DNA of 64,000 nucleotides from Notospermus geniculatus (Eukaryota > Nemertea > Pilidiophora > Heteronemertea > Lineidae). The DNA lies in assembly GCA_002633025.1 (NCBI GenBank), contig NMRB01000442.1:284957-348956 (forward strand), written 5' to 3'. The position numbers and the translations under genes are program-made. A model generated the notes under the pieces. That model was not told the origin of the DNA and searched no databases. It worked only from the letters and a program-made list of their open reading frames with translations. This document shows positions 1 to 11,822 of this stretch, one piece after another. Each line of letters begins with the position of its first letter. Positions within the stretch are counted from its first letter, which is position 1.

Positions 1-500
1 TGATTAACCTTGTCGCCATTTTATTCTCAAGTGGAGTCGCCGAAATCATATTTTAGTCATCATGGATGAAGTACGTATTAACTAAAATAAATAAGCGTTA
101 GCATTAACGTGTAGAACGATGGAAAGCAGAAGTTTTCTACGATGAAAAGCAGAAGTTTCACGGCCCATCTACCCACAAATTACTCATATTCAATACATAC
201 CAACAATTACGTGTTTTTTGTAAAATTAATTAATCTTCCAAAATGCAGGAGATACAGTGCTGAAGAAAAGAATCTGGTAATGAGTCAATGGACAAAATTA
301 TTATGAATTTTGATACATATTATAATAGTGGGAACATCATTAAATGTGAAGAATTTGGAAGCCCCCTTATGCTCACAAATTGTTCACTTATGCTAATGCT
401 GATTATTTTATTTTAGCTATGTTATTTTTTATCCATGATGATTAAAATATGAGTTTGTCGACTCCAATTGAGAATAAAATGGCGATCATAAGGTTAATCA
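1..500. repeat. MITE-like element with about 65-bp terminal inverted repeats
   Basis: The first about 65 bases (TGATTAACCTTGTCGCCATT...) are the near-perfect reverse complement of bases 430-500, which end ...AAGGTTAATCA. The interior is AT-rich and has no long reading frame. TA follows the right end at 501. The left target copy would lie outside the window, so the element may start exactly at base 1 or earlier. It is a non-autonomous DNA element of unassigned family. Confidence 0.75.
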
Positions 501-519
501 TAACTGAGGCAGACACACG

Positions 520-647
520 GAACCGGGGACACATAGAACGCTGCATACAAATAACTGCTTTAGGGACGCATAGAACCCGGGACGCATATAGAACCCTCCA
601 TAAAAATAACTGTCTTTAGGGACGCATAGAACCCGGGACACATAAGG
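520..647. repeat. Tandem repeat, about 55-60 bp unit, 2.3 copies
   Basis: The unit reads approximately AACCCGGGACGCATA..., an AT-rich spacer with ATAACTG, then TTTAGGGACGCATAG. It starts at about 520, 575 and 629. The copies differ by a few substitutions and small indels. No coding role is seen. Confidence 0.7.
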
Positions 648-664
648 ATGACCCCGGTTAAGCA

Positions 665-886
665 ATGGATCCAGAGGCGAGAGATTTTGGGCATATATAT
701 CATTCACATCTGAAGGAACAGAGGGCTGAAGACCAGTCATCCTACAAAAACATTCTTAGGATGGATGTCGGGCCCTTTGAGGAACTTCTAAATAAAGGTT
801 GTGACTATCATGTGACCCAAAAAACTGGATGTGATTGGTTAGAGCTTGAACATCGTAGGCCTACAACATTTGTGCAAATTAACTAA
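665..886 (+). pseudogene. Harbinger/PIF-like transposase N-terminal fragment
   Basis: The 73-residue frame starts MDPEARDFGHIYHSHLKEQR and continues with a block of the form DxxSYKNILRMDVGPFEELL followed by a polar VTQKT segment. This resembles the helix-turn-helix N-terminus of PIF/Harbinger transposases and HARBI1-like proteins (..yhxLxxeLxxxDxxxFxxflRMsxxxFxxLL..qxT). The catalytic DDE core that should follow is absent and the frame decays after about residue 55. I judge this a remnant or a single exon. The assignment rests on a short motif and is only moderate. Confidence 0.4.
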
Positions 887-2342
887 CGTGCATGCTCGGA
901 GATCATCCAACATGTTCGCACCTGTTCGCAGATGTTCAAATTCCCATTTACCTGATGTATTTCCCCCCGAACATCGTCATACAAATGTATGATGAAACTT
1001 TGAACAAAGTAGGCTATGATCGTCTAAATGGGGCTTAACGTCATCAAATATATAATTGATTGGTTGTGCACAAACTTTATTTGCAGCTGATTTCATGACA
1101 GTTAGGAAAATGCCTACCTAGACCTCCATGATGAGTAGGCTACATGAGTAAGTTTTAATTGTTCTTTTCCTTTCTGTAAATGTGTTTCTTTATTAACACT
1201 AAATAAATTTATAATACCGGTAATATAGAATTGAGACCACTTAACTGCAGTGCCTGGTTAAATCGGTACGTGTGAAAATTTTGCTACTGTCGGCAAAACA
1301 AGCAAGGACCTTTCAGGAACATAAAACATTCGGTACGGACACATCACCAGGCGGTGGGTCATGAAAAAAGGTGCTTGTTTGTAAAATAACGGGTTCCCAA
1401 TCATGCAATCCCAGCGCCAGCCATTGCCATGCTGCTGCTGCCGGGAGTGAGAGACTGAGCATACTGAGTGCTGTTTCTACCATGTCTACGGTAGTGCATC
1501 GATCACGTGCATAGTCTTATCATCATCTCATGCTCATGCCCATGCCATGCAGCTCTGATGGTAGCTGCTGCATGCCGGCTGCATGCAGTCAGAGAGATCA
1601 GACTGGTGGTGATCAAATGGTGATATATGGATTGGATAGGGGCCTATAGAAAATGGTTGTACACACACATGTAGTATGTAGGCTGAAGCCTGCTCTGGAA
1701 TCTAGCCCTACCGCGTACCGGTATTGCTACCTTTGGGCGTGTCCATCCATCAGCCTACGCCTGCAATGCTGCATAAGTCACGAACAAGCCAAGCCAGCAA
1801 CTCCCTCACTTTCACAAGATTATAGCCTACACTGTAAAACTGGAACAGTCCCCGCCGGTAAAGGGGATGAGCACCTAACAAACTAACCTGCACAAAGTGT
1901 GTATCTCAGAGACGGTGACTTCGATTACCTTCAAATTCGCACATATTATATCTCATGTGAAGTTATTGATAACAGCAACAAGAAAAATAATTTTGGTCAA
2001 CTGTTACCCATTAATTTGAAACAATGTTTTTTTTCGATGGCTAGAAATGGTGGAAAAAACAGGATTGATTGTCTGTGTTTTCCCAGTTGCTTGAAGACCA
2101 CTTCAAAGAAAAATTCCCAATGCTTAGTTTTGATTTATTGATCCCAGATTGATAGGAAATGAAGCAATGCCATCGGCAATTTCGATTTTACCACAGAAAA
2201 GGGTAATACCTGACAATATTACCTATCTGTGGGTATTCTCAGGCGTCTTTCTTATTTTTGGAGGTAATGTTTACCTGGAACCGTGGGTAAAACTGGGGAC
2301 AAGCTTACTACCTATTTACCTACGGGAATATAGGTAAGCTTT
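887..2342. other. Non-coding stretch
   Basis: No reading frame here resembles a known domain. The region is AT-rich. It contains CATGC/GCATGC-rich sequence at about 1500-1600 and short TACCTA/TAGGTA inversions at about 2210-2340. I see nothing else to annotate. Confidence 0.6.
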
Positions 2343-2487
2343 GCAAGAACAATCTCGTCTTCAGGTGCTGTATCCAATCCTCGGTATACTTTTGTAGATC
2401 GAACTATACCCAGGGTATAGTTTTGTGGGACGACATTGAACCTGGGTATATTTCTGTTATACCCAGGACGACATTAACCGATTCGGC
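2343..2487 (+). repeat. Right-hand part of the Mutator-like foldback family
   Basis: About 145 bp nearly identical to 40665-40809, ending in the same terminus ...ACCGATTCGGC. The matching left end is not present next to it, so this is a truncated copy. A further scrap is at 63345-63385. Confidence 0.8.
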
Positions 2488-5400
2488 GTTTGTTTTGGTA
2501 TACACGGTGCTGCCACCTGTCCGAAGGAAAATAACAACCATGATCAACCATGTAAATAAACAAACCTTAATGTTTACATTTCGGACTAGAGGGCCTTTAA
2601 GGCAAGTGCCACGAATGAACTTTTCCGTAAGCAGGAAGCTCCCGTATGGCAGGCTTTAGTGTGCTGGTTCCCCATTGACTGCATGTGGGCCAATCTCGTA
2701 AAATCTGTACGACGGCATGTTCCACGCTAGAAATAGGTTATGTAATCCTTGGAGATTTAAATGCCTCTGCAGCCTACACTAGTGGACCAAGACCTTGTTG
2801 GAAAACCACATTTCACTGCGCTGCATTAATCTGTCTGGCTTACAGAATGAAAAAACATGCTCAAAATGTCCCACCCGTGACATTTCCAACCCATGTTTAC
2901 CTAGAAAAGTGTTCAAAAAGAACAAGAAAGCAGGGTTTGATTGTAACTTCTTGCCAGTTTTTAGATACACTGGTGTCCTTTCTTGCATAATATGAAAAAG
3001 AAGTTTGGATATTTGTCTGCTTCTGACTGCTAATCAAATAAAGGTCAATGTTCCAAAAATTTGNCCAATCAGCAGCCGGATTGTGATTTTCAAATGGGAG
3101 GAATCGGCGGATGGGAATGAATGACTAGCTCTGTCCCTGATTAGCCAATCAGCATCGAGACCAGGATCTTGGTCTGCTCGTAACAGAAAAAGTGGCGTTA
3201 TGACCCAGACGCTTGTTCGATCCCCAGATTCGAAACAGCGGCTGGCTGACCAAGACTATTTGCATTGGTGAACTACATATAAGGTATATATTTTTTCCCG
3301 AATTCACCATTTTCTTTAATTTTTCAAAAGGCTTATTTGGGCGTATTGATCACGTCTGGGAGGTACCCGGTACACGATGTAAGCCCCCCCCGGAACTTAG
3401 ACATCTTCCCAAATAATCTTCTTTATCCACTGGCTGCTATGAATAACCGCACCCATTCAAGGGGGAGAGCTAAGTCTTGGCTGTCATTGCTTGAAAGATG
3501 GAGGAAGAACCTTAAAAGGTACTGAGAAAGGCACCCAAAATAGAACAGAAAAGGCCTACAAAAAGAACGGGAAAATGCAAACTTACAAAACCATTCATTC
3601 ATTCATTCCTTCAGCTATAGTCGCGTTGTATGTCGACACTGGCAGCTACGAAGTACTACCGCGCTGTGGTGAACATGATTAAGTATGGAATATTAGCATA
3701 TGGCCAATCACGACACCGGAATTTAATGAGGTCTGACGACTTACAGCATAAGTCATCTTAAGGTCGCAAACTCGCCAAGGCGGAGACATCACGCCCCCTA
3801 GATAATGCACTTCATGCAATGTTACGGCGAAACTTAGTAATTGGCGAGTTGAGGTTATCCGTCTGGTATACGTCCGTCTATACGTTTCCTCGTGAAGGAT
3901 ACCTAGTAGGCCTTAGGTCAGTCATTCACTATTACGCCTACATCCAACCTCGCTAGAGGAACAATGAAAGATTAGAAGAATCGGAAAAGTTACTCGGGCG
4001 ATCACAAAATTTTCTCGGACGAGGTATAAGCCAATTGACTATGAATAAGGTCTTTACAAAATAAGCCTTGCGATTGGGTGCTTACTGACTATGGCACAAG
4101 TCAAACTTAGTCTCATGAATTTGGCCTTTGAAAGCCATTGAAAAACGTCCATATCATCAAAAGTGCTGAATAAATTTACCAAGAACATCCACAGTAGTGT
4201 TTAACAAATGGCTATCTTTATCTCCCCGGTGTTTTAAAAAAACTTCAGTTGAGAATTAAAAAGTTGACTTTTACAGCCATTTTTTGACAGCTGATTACAC
4301 TCAAAACCGTTGGAACAATGTGACCAAGGCATGGAAATTTTATATAACACAATCCCGATAAAATTTGGTCAATTTGTTCACAAGATATTCAAAAAATTGA
4401 GGTGTAGATAAATTAATGCGGAGGGGTGTACATACGCACCGGGCCGCTGCTACTGTTAACAAATAATCACGACATGCACCACCGCAGAACATGCGCACCA
4501 ATGTTAAAGTTTGTAAATATTAATGACAAAGGCGAAGGCCCACATGGGGCCATAAGCCTATATGACGACGACGACGACGACGATGATTGTACGACTGCCA
4601 TGGCCTTGTTCTTTTTTTGATACCATTTAGCACGCTATCAACTGCACATTTAGGCCTTTCTAATGATGTAATTCACTAAAATATAAAAGTTCGTAAATTT
4701 GAAACTGAATGTCGCGGGCCGCGAAATTATTTTTGGTATCATTTTTTGACTGCCACGACTAATTCCGTTTAAACCCAACTTACGGTCCTTGCACTTTCCC
4801 GCAGTCCACACCTGAGGATCCTTACATCCTAGAAAATCAAGAAAAAAAATCATTCCCAAACCTACACACATTCGTACAGCATTGGAAAGCTTGAGCCTGT
4901 TGAGGGAAGAAATACCGAACTTTACCGGTCCCTGCATGACGCAAAGACAGCCTGGTTCCCGTCGCCCTCGCTGCGAAATCTCGCGGTATATGGAGAGGCT
5001 CTGCCCGCTACGAGACCAGAATCCCACCCTGTGAGATGCGCAGGTACGCGATGACTGAGGACGAGGCTGGACGCAAGGCGGCGTTCCCACCAATCCGACC
5101 GGAAGACGCCATGACGTCAGTCTTTACTCGTATTTAGCTAACTACTTTTGGGTCTCCGCGGTATTTACAACCATGCATGGTTGAAACAAGTAGCCCATTC
5201 AATTTTAAACTGTGTCCCAGATCCTGACCATCAGCCGTTATCTTAAAGTACATGTACATTCTATGCCGGATTGTAATTCCACGTAAAATAATATTGGCGC
5301 TTTGGAGAAGAAACGCAGCTCTAAAGCGGGTGATCCACTGTCGCGATTTTTGCTGAGTGTGGCTGAATGCAGTGAGTGACACCGAATAAGGTCGGGGATC

Positions 5401-5966
5401 AGTCTTAAAGCCCCCGTCACATATCCACCGGGCCCCGTACGATTTTCCCCACCCAGCGGCTTGCCGTGGAATTTAGAGATAAAACGGGTCCATTACGATT
5501 TTCATTTTCATTTTCATGTTCATTTTCATTTCTATGGTTTTCATTCCCCGGGGACCAGGGGCAATCTGTCTGTTTTTACTCGCCGTACGGACCCCGGAGT
5601 GGATATGTGACGGGGGCTTAACGTGGAATCCCCGAACATCGTATCAACTTACGGTTAACACATCCGCTTCCCGTCCATCGCTGGATCGCTGGGCATCTAT
5701 CAACGCAACCGAAACCCTGTCGACGCTGGTGTGATGGACATTTATTAACGCATCTTCCGGAAACCCACTCCCGTCCTGGGCAACGATTCACGCACCGGTT
5801 ACCGTCCCAACGATCATGTGCAGCGCAGCGCTCGACACACCTTCCGCCGTCCCATTTTTGGTAGTTTGCACAAACTGAAACAAACGTTGCAGCCTATCAA
5901 ATAATTTGATATAAAAAGCCGTTTGGACGAACGAAAAAAATCATCGCATCATATCAACATTGGTAT
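2488..5966. other. Non-coding stretch with small repeats
   Basis: No supported gene. It holds the dispersed repeat at 3069-3147, a single unknown base at 3064, a short GAC microsatellite at about 4563-4583, and a reiterated TTTTCATTTTCAT stretch at about 5500-5530. Frames of up to 147 codons on the minus strand at 4650-5093 show no recognisable domain. Confidence 0.55.
3069..3147 (+). repeat. Dispersed repeat, second copy at 20919-20989
   Basis: About 75 bp shared with 20919-20989, including CAAATGGGAGGAATCGGCGG and GATTAGCCA. The second copy lacks a short CTCTG-type insert. No inverted ends or target duplication are visible. Confidence 0.75.
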
Positions 5967-5968
5967 TA

Positions 5969-6113
5969 GGGAGGTTAAGATACCAAACTATCAACGTATA
6001 CGTTAACGACAACGTTGCTTTTGTACCGAAAGTGTAATATAAAATCTGGTGTATGTGTAGCATGAAAAATAACGTTGTCGTAAAGTTCATTTAACGTTAA
6101 TTTCTTACCTCCC
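5969..6113. repeat. TA-flanked MITE, copy A (GGGAGGTT ends)
   Basis: The ends are GGGAGGTTAAG and CTTACCTCCC, in inverted orientation. TA dinucleotides flank both sides (5967-5968 and 6114-6115), as for mariner/Tc1-type insertion. The inner arms repeat the AACGTTGTCGT motif in inverted form. Length 145 bp, non-coding. Confidence 0.75.
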
Positions 6114-6691
6114 TATTACACTGACATCGTTATGATTTTTTACATCAACATCAGAAAGTCTACTACCCGCATAACCCAAAAAATCATGTCCCTTTATCCC
6201 CGAGTCGATAAATGAATAGGTTCATTCTTGATGAGTGACAAAGTAACAAATTAAGAAGATAAAGAACGAAAGGTGCTGGATCTATACCGTTAGTATTCAC
6301 ATCTCACATGAGGCAACCTCGCCAGCATTCAGGGGCAACGATGTTAGGCCAAATTTCCATCCCCAAAACAACGTATGGTTCAACAAACTGTACACACTCG
6401 AGACTAGCGGCGAAATATCGTACCTCATTTAACCACTAGCATAGGTGGAAGGCCACCATCTTGGATTTTGCCGCGTGCATGTGTAATTTGTTAAGTCGGC
6501 CTAATCACAACCTGATCTGGTGTATGCATACTGGGAGGAATACGACGACGGAATTCCACCTGCAGTTCATCAAATGAAAAATCTGGACGAAGAGATCTAC
6601 AGTTCCAACCTCCCCATACATTGCATGTTTCAGGTTGACCAGCCTGGATTTATCTAGACCGCACAACAGGCAGGCTTTTGCTTTCTTAATG

Positions 6692-6840
6692 GGGAGGTTT
6701 CGAAATCAAACGATAAACCAAAACTTTACGACAACGTTACTTTTCATACTACACATTAACCAGATTTTGCATTGCATTTTCGGTACAAAAATAAAGTTGT
6801 CGTTAACGTTTACGTTTATCGTTTGATTTCGAAACCTCCC
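6692..6840. repeat. MITE, copy B of the GGGAGGTT family
   Basis: The ends are GGGAGGTTTCGAAATCAAAC and its inverse. TA follows the right end; the left flank reads AAT. The interior shares ACGACAACGTTA/TTGTCGTTAACG blocks with copy A about 700 bp upstream, so the two are related but diverged copies. Confidence 0.75.
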
Positions 6841-7680
6841 TATTATCGTCCATATCGGCGGCCTTCATCTTGTCCTTCCCTTTCTCGGAACTATTTTCAT
6901 GTTAAAAGTGCTTCATATCAGAAAAACAGACACTTCTTTATGTTTAGTTCTCAGTTCATTTCTAATACCACTTGTTATCAACACAAAATCCTTTTAGTCG
7001 GAAAATATTTGCCTTGAACCCTACATCTGCAGCACAGATTCCTCTGGGTTGGTGTTGGAACGACTTGGCCTCTTCAGGATTGTTAGACTGGTACCCGGTC
7101 TTCTGGGCAGCTTGCATTCGAAGACCGGTGAAAGCAAATGATCTATGCCGGATTCCCGGCCAGTGACGTCATTCTACAGCTCCAAGAGCAATAGACCGAC
7201 GCCGAGCTAAATATAGACCAGCGGGCGCCATGATGGTTTTATGCATTTGCTTGCGTCTGTCCTACTATTTTTTAATCAGGACGGTGTTCGATCTACACGA
7301 TTGTTAAAAACCTTTACCAAAATGTGGTAATCTGCACTACCTTCAAGATTGAAACCTACCACCTGTACTAGGGGCGTTATGTAGGAACGAAATAACGCCA
7401 CCTAGCGTCAAGGTTTCAAACTGTATTACACATTCACGTTGAGTCCCTGAATACCTTGTGAGAAACCGAGGATGACACCTTTTCTGAAACCAACTAACTA
7501 ATTTTACAGTCCGTTGACCCTTATACAAGTGGCCAGAGGACTTTTTCACACGAAAAGCCGGACTGAAACCTTCTGTAGCCGGTGTAGGCATTATTAAAAG
7601 TAACAACTAGACGCCTGGCGGCATGGGAGCTTCACTGGGGCTGATTGAATGGAGAACCGGAGGAACTAACGTCACTACGT
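6841..7680. other. Non-coding stretch
   Basis: Short unrelated frames only. I see no domain, RNA gene or repeat boundary. Confidence 0.5.
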
Positions 7681-7983
7681 GGCGCTGTGAGCAGTGCGAC
7701 CGAAGTTTCTTTTTTCTAACGTTGTTTCCATTTATTTCTGGCGTGAAAAGCACCCGTTTGTTTCGGTCGCCTGGCATTAAAATTTACACCATCTTGTAGC
7801 AGATGAAAATATCTGCATTTTGCGGTGCTTTTTTTCCTTAAAATGAAGAGATAGATGGCGATTATGGCAACGTCATTATCTCATTATTCCTGTAGAAAAT
7901 GTACAGTAGATTTTTTCATGATGTAACGTCAACACATAAAACGACGTCAATGACGTCGTTTCGGTCGCACTGCTCGCAGCGCC
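7681..7983. repeat. Inverted-repeat element, 24-bp ends
   Basis: The left end GGCGCTGTGAGCAGTGCGAC and the right end GTCGCACTGCTCGCAGCGCC are inverted copies with one mismatch over 24 bp. The 303-bp interior is non-coding. No target-site duplication is evident, so the true ends or the family are uncertain. Confidence 0.6.
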
Positions 7984-8638
7984 GACCTGTCGGGATTTCC
8001 GGCACGCGGGTTCCTCATTACCGGTGTGGTCTGAGTAGTTGGTGTAAACAATATTGCAGGTTGTAGTACGGTAGGTTTTCTACTACATGTACTACACTGT
8101 AGCCTAGTCCACTATTCCACTACTGTCCTCGGCAGTCGAACATTCACCTCGTTGAGGATGGCTAAGCCCGGCCTCAACGGAATCGGTGTGAATCAGGTTC
8201 ATCAAAAAAATGTCAGGCGGCTCAACAAGGCAGGTGAACCAACTTCATTTCTCTCCGGAATTTTGTTGTAATTCGTCATTACCAGCACAGAAAAACTTAG
8301 TTAAACTATGAAAAGTTTTGTTTTTGTTGTTATGTAAACTTGTTTCAAAGCCTATTTTGGGCGCCCCATAATTCTGGCTCGGGTTATCCGCCGTGCCTAA
8401 CATTGAAATGCATGTCAGACAGTACGATTCCTCCGCCACTGGAGCAGCCGTCCGGAAGTGTTACAGGCAACGAGTTGTTGATCGTCACTGCACATGCACA
8501 GCGCATAGGTTTGCTGTCACCATTGACCATCAATAATAAACAGTCACGGCGGAACACGAAATTTATTCACTTGTACATATCAAGAAATTTGTCTCATTTT
8601 CACCGAATCGACGCCAGGTGGCGTGCTCCCAATGCATA
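7984..8638. other. Non-coding stretch
   Basis: I see no supported gene or RNA. Frames of up to 99 codons (8340-8639) have no recognisable domain. Confidence 0.5.
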
Positions 8639-9204
8639 GACAGATTGCCAAAGTCGGCCATGTTGGACCAAAAGGCAATAACAAACACTGAATGTACAGT
8701 GAATGTATACCATTGATGTACAGCATGTTTTAAAATGTGCAAAAACATGAAAGTTTGCCATGAAAATGTCTCAGATAACATAACCATCAGTAATAATACA
8801 TTAATATGCACGAAGCCTTGGCTTACTTTTGGTAAAATAGTAATTCAGAAAAGAAAAAACAGACTTTTGTTGCTTAACCAACCTTGGGTCCAGGTTTGTG
8901 AATCATCATGATTCCACACTGTGGGATAGGACTAACACACCTGGAGCTGAGGTTCGGCATAAAACGGGCATAATAAAAGTCTTTTAAAACTTTTTGTGGG
9001 AAATATCTGCAAACATTTGGGCCTGGGCACGGTTCATAACACATGTAGCACTGCTGAGGAGGTGTTTATTTTGTAACTTTTTATGAAAGTTTTGGGTAAA
9101 TTGCAGGTTTTAAAACATGCTGTATATCAATGGTGTACATTCACTGTACATTCAGTGTTTGTTATTGCCTTTTGGCCCAATATGGCCGACTTTGGCAATC
9201 TGTC
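8639..9204. repeat. 566-bp TA-flanked foldback element, about 100-bp arms
   Basis: Arms at 8639-8738 and 9105-9204 are inverted copies (ends GACAGATTGCC and GGCAATCTGTC), with TA at 8637-8638 and 9205-9206. The interior is non-coding. This fits a mariner/Tc1-type non-autonomous element. Confidence 0.8.
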
Positions 9205-11550
9205 TATTAACTGAGCTTTACGGCCGACGTTTGTGCATAAAATGCTCATTGAAAGTAAACTCGCTGCATGAAAACGATCGTAAAATTCGCACTCACAAAA
9301 AGCCTTTAGAATTCATAGGACCGTCACAGAAGGCCGAGCTCTGAAAGGTTTTCTTGCCAATGAAAAGATTTGTTGCGAAAACACCACAGAAATAAATAGA
9401 AATAGGGGTCAATCCGCTCCTCAGGACAGGGGTTTCCAACAATATCAGCCTGCCATATGTTTCCTATAGATATGTAACCGGTAAAAACGCCATCAATAAG
9501 GTGTGATATTCAAAAAGCAAATCAGCTTATCCCTGTTGTGATCGGTCAACCAAATTGACTGCCTCTTTGTTTAAACATTTTGACATGTTTATCATGTTGA
9601 GGACTTTGCGCATGCGCGAACTCACCGAGGAATTCCACAACAGGCGAATTCTGTGCCAGTTGCGTTGGCATGCGTGACCGCTATTCATGCACTTTCTTCT
9701 ATTAATTTTCATGACAATGTAAAATGCTTGCAGTAACTGAGGTCTATTTCCTCTGCGTGGAAATGGACTAGCCACTGTCGTGTGTGACGTCGCGATTCTT
9801 TAAAAAGCACCAGAACGCTATTTATAGCTCTGTCGCCAAATGGGACATTTGAATAGAAATTTCTTGATATGGCCTACTTGCGTCGATCAATACGAACTAT
9901 AATGGCGGCGCAAGAATACCTATCACAGAAGTGTGCATTTCGGTCATCGTCTCTGCATCTGGGCATTGCCATCAAAATTCTAATAGAACTGGCATTACGC
10001 CGATTCCAGCTCACAGTGTCCGAGAAGTACTCCGGCGAAATACACAGGAAATCTACAGCAGGATAGGAGATTTCTCCCATCATAGCATAAGCTTCGCTGG
10101 CGAATACTCGCCCAGCGAAGCTAAAAAGTGGTCGAGCTGAAATTAAAGTCTTTGTAAACCACCGCGTGTCGTTCATTTCCCAATCGGCCTATGAGGGATG
10201 AAGAGTGAAAAAGCCTGAAAGGAAGTGGTTATTTGGCAAGCATATGCTTGCCGAATACACAGAAATTAGTCTTAAATGGCAAGCCAACATTAGTGAATAT
10301 TCATGACCACCGATCAGTATGGACCAATGAAAATTAAGGCCTAATTAGACGCCATTAATTATGCAAACGGTAGACCAAGATGGAGTCCTCCGACTCGCCT
10401 TCGCCGCCGTCGCAAAAAGCACCGAAAAGTTGTGATTGAGAGCAGGCTATGCCTCCAACGAAGATTAAGACGGCGTTAAAGGCATCGAACTGTTTATTTG
10501 CACAGCTAACTGCAGTGTATGCAGTAAAAGCGTAGTCTTGGACGCACGTCTAGCTCATTAATTATGCAGCGCTGAGCAGCTGGCATGGGAGACAGTGGCG
10601 TGTGGTGGAGGGTGCCTTGCAGTAGGGAGCCACCAGCAAGCGATTTTCAGAAGAAAATTTTCATTTATCGAGCCTGGTTTGCCAAACAGTACGCGAAGTT
10701 TGGCTTAAACGTCGAGTTGCACGCATTGCCCTGAACCAGGTAACAAATATCCTCCGCCCATCTGCAGTCAGTTGATTAGCGTAGTGCACAGGATGTCGTA
10801 TGTTCGAAACTCGCGTTGTCTCACTCGTGGTTTTTTCTTTTTTTCTATTTTTCCCTTTTCTCTTGTTTTCTTTTTTCCTTTTATCTCGGAAAAGGCATAT
10901 CAACAGTCGAACAGTCGAGGGTGCCAACAAACGACTGCCGGATGGTGGCCTCATTATTGGCCACAGTAGGCAATGTTCATAGGTCTGGTTGCCATTGACT
11001 TGAATTTGACTTGAATATTGTTGTTTGGGTCCCGTTAAGTAAGTTCCAGATAAAAATAGTCATATTTATCGCCCCGCCTGCTTAAAATCAGCGCCGTGCC
11101 TCTCAAAAAGTACAACATGAACATCAAGTTTTTACTCTGTGTAATTGTGCCCCCCCCCCCACACACACACACCTTGCTTGCACCTGGATAGGTTAAAATT
11201 TCCTCCAAAACAATTTGCATACCGGTACATGTATTTGCTTGCTCAATAACCGAACGTGCTGAATAATATGGCAAGCACCTGATTAATATTCATTAGGGGG
11301 GCGTGACATGCTTGCCAAATAGGGACATTTTACAGCATTAGATGGCAAGCATGCTTGCTAAATAAGGACGAAAAAGGGAACTGTTTGGCAAGCATGCTTG
11401 CCAAATAAACCCGGCCAAAATGAAAATAGAAGAGTGAAAATAGAGAGAGGGCGAGGGGTATTGAAAAGTAAGAGTGAAAATAGAGCGAGAGAGGGAAATT
11501 GAAAAGTGAAGAGTGAAGAAGGAAAAGTGAGGACCAACTACACCTACGGT
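9205..11550. other. Non-coding stretch with palindromes
   Basis: No supported gene. It contains a short stem at about 10087-10124 (AGCTTCGCTGG/CCAGCGAAGCT), two CATTAATTATGCA copies near 10350 and 10555, a pyrimidine-rich run at 10828-10890, a poly-C/CA run at about 11150-11172, and the palindrome family annotated separately. Confidence 0.5.
10235..11402. repeat. Scattered GGCAAGCATGCTTGCC palindromes
   Basis: A perfect 18-bp palindrome GGCAAGCATATGCTTGCC lies at 10235-10252. A perfect 16-bp form GGCAAGCATGCTTGCC is at 11387-11402, and a one-off copy is at 11344-11359. Half-sites occur at about 10277, 11269 and 11308. The purpose is unknown. They could be satellite-like remnants or protein-binding sites. 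Confidence 0.6.
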
Positions 11551-11778
11551 GGTTGGGAAAGTACAACACAATATTTTTTTTTCAAATGACGATTTTTTTT
11601 TTATCTCAAGCGCCTGCCTTACTAACTCAAGCGCTTGACTTACTAACACCGGCGCCTGACTTAATAACTCAGGCGCCTGATAGTATTTAAGTCAGGCGCT
11701 TGAGTTAGTATGCCAGGCGCCTGAGATAAAAAAAACTTCGTTCTTTGAAAACAAAATTCGTGTCCTTTCCCAGCCAAC
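11551..11778. repeat. Foldback element with internal CAGGCGCCTGA repeats
   Basis: Outer arms GGTTGGGAAAG... and ...CTTTCCCAGCC are inverted. The core (about 11607-11726) is made of about 24-bp units alternating CTCAAGCGC(C/T)TGACTTACTAA in both orientations. It lies immediately 3' of the lectin gene. Confidence 0.6.
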
Positions 11779-11822
11779 GTATAATTCACTGGGAGGTTCT
11801 TGTAGAAAAAATGTGGATTCAC

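Noticed and set aside
11338-11649. 103-codon minus-strand frame rich in Ser/Phe/Leu
   Set aside because: Low-complexity translation of purine-rich repeats, no domain.
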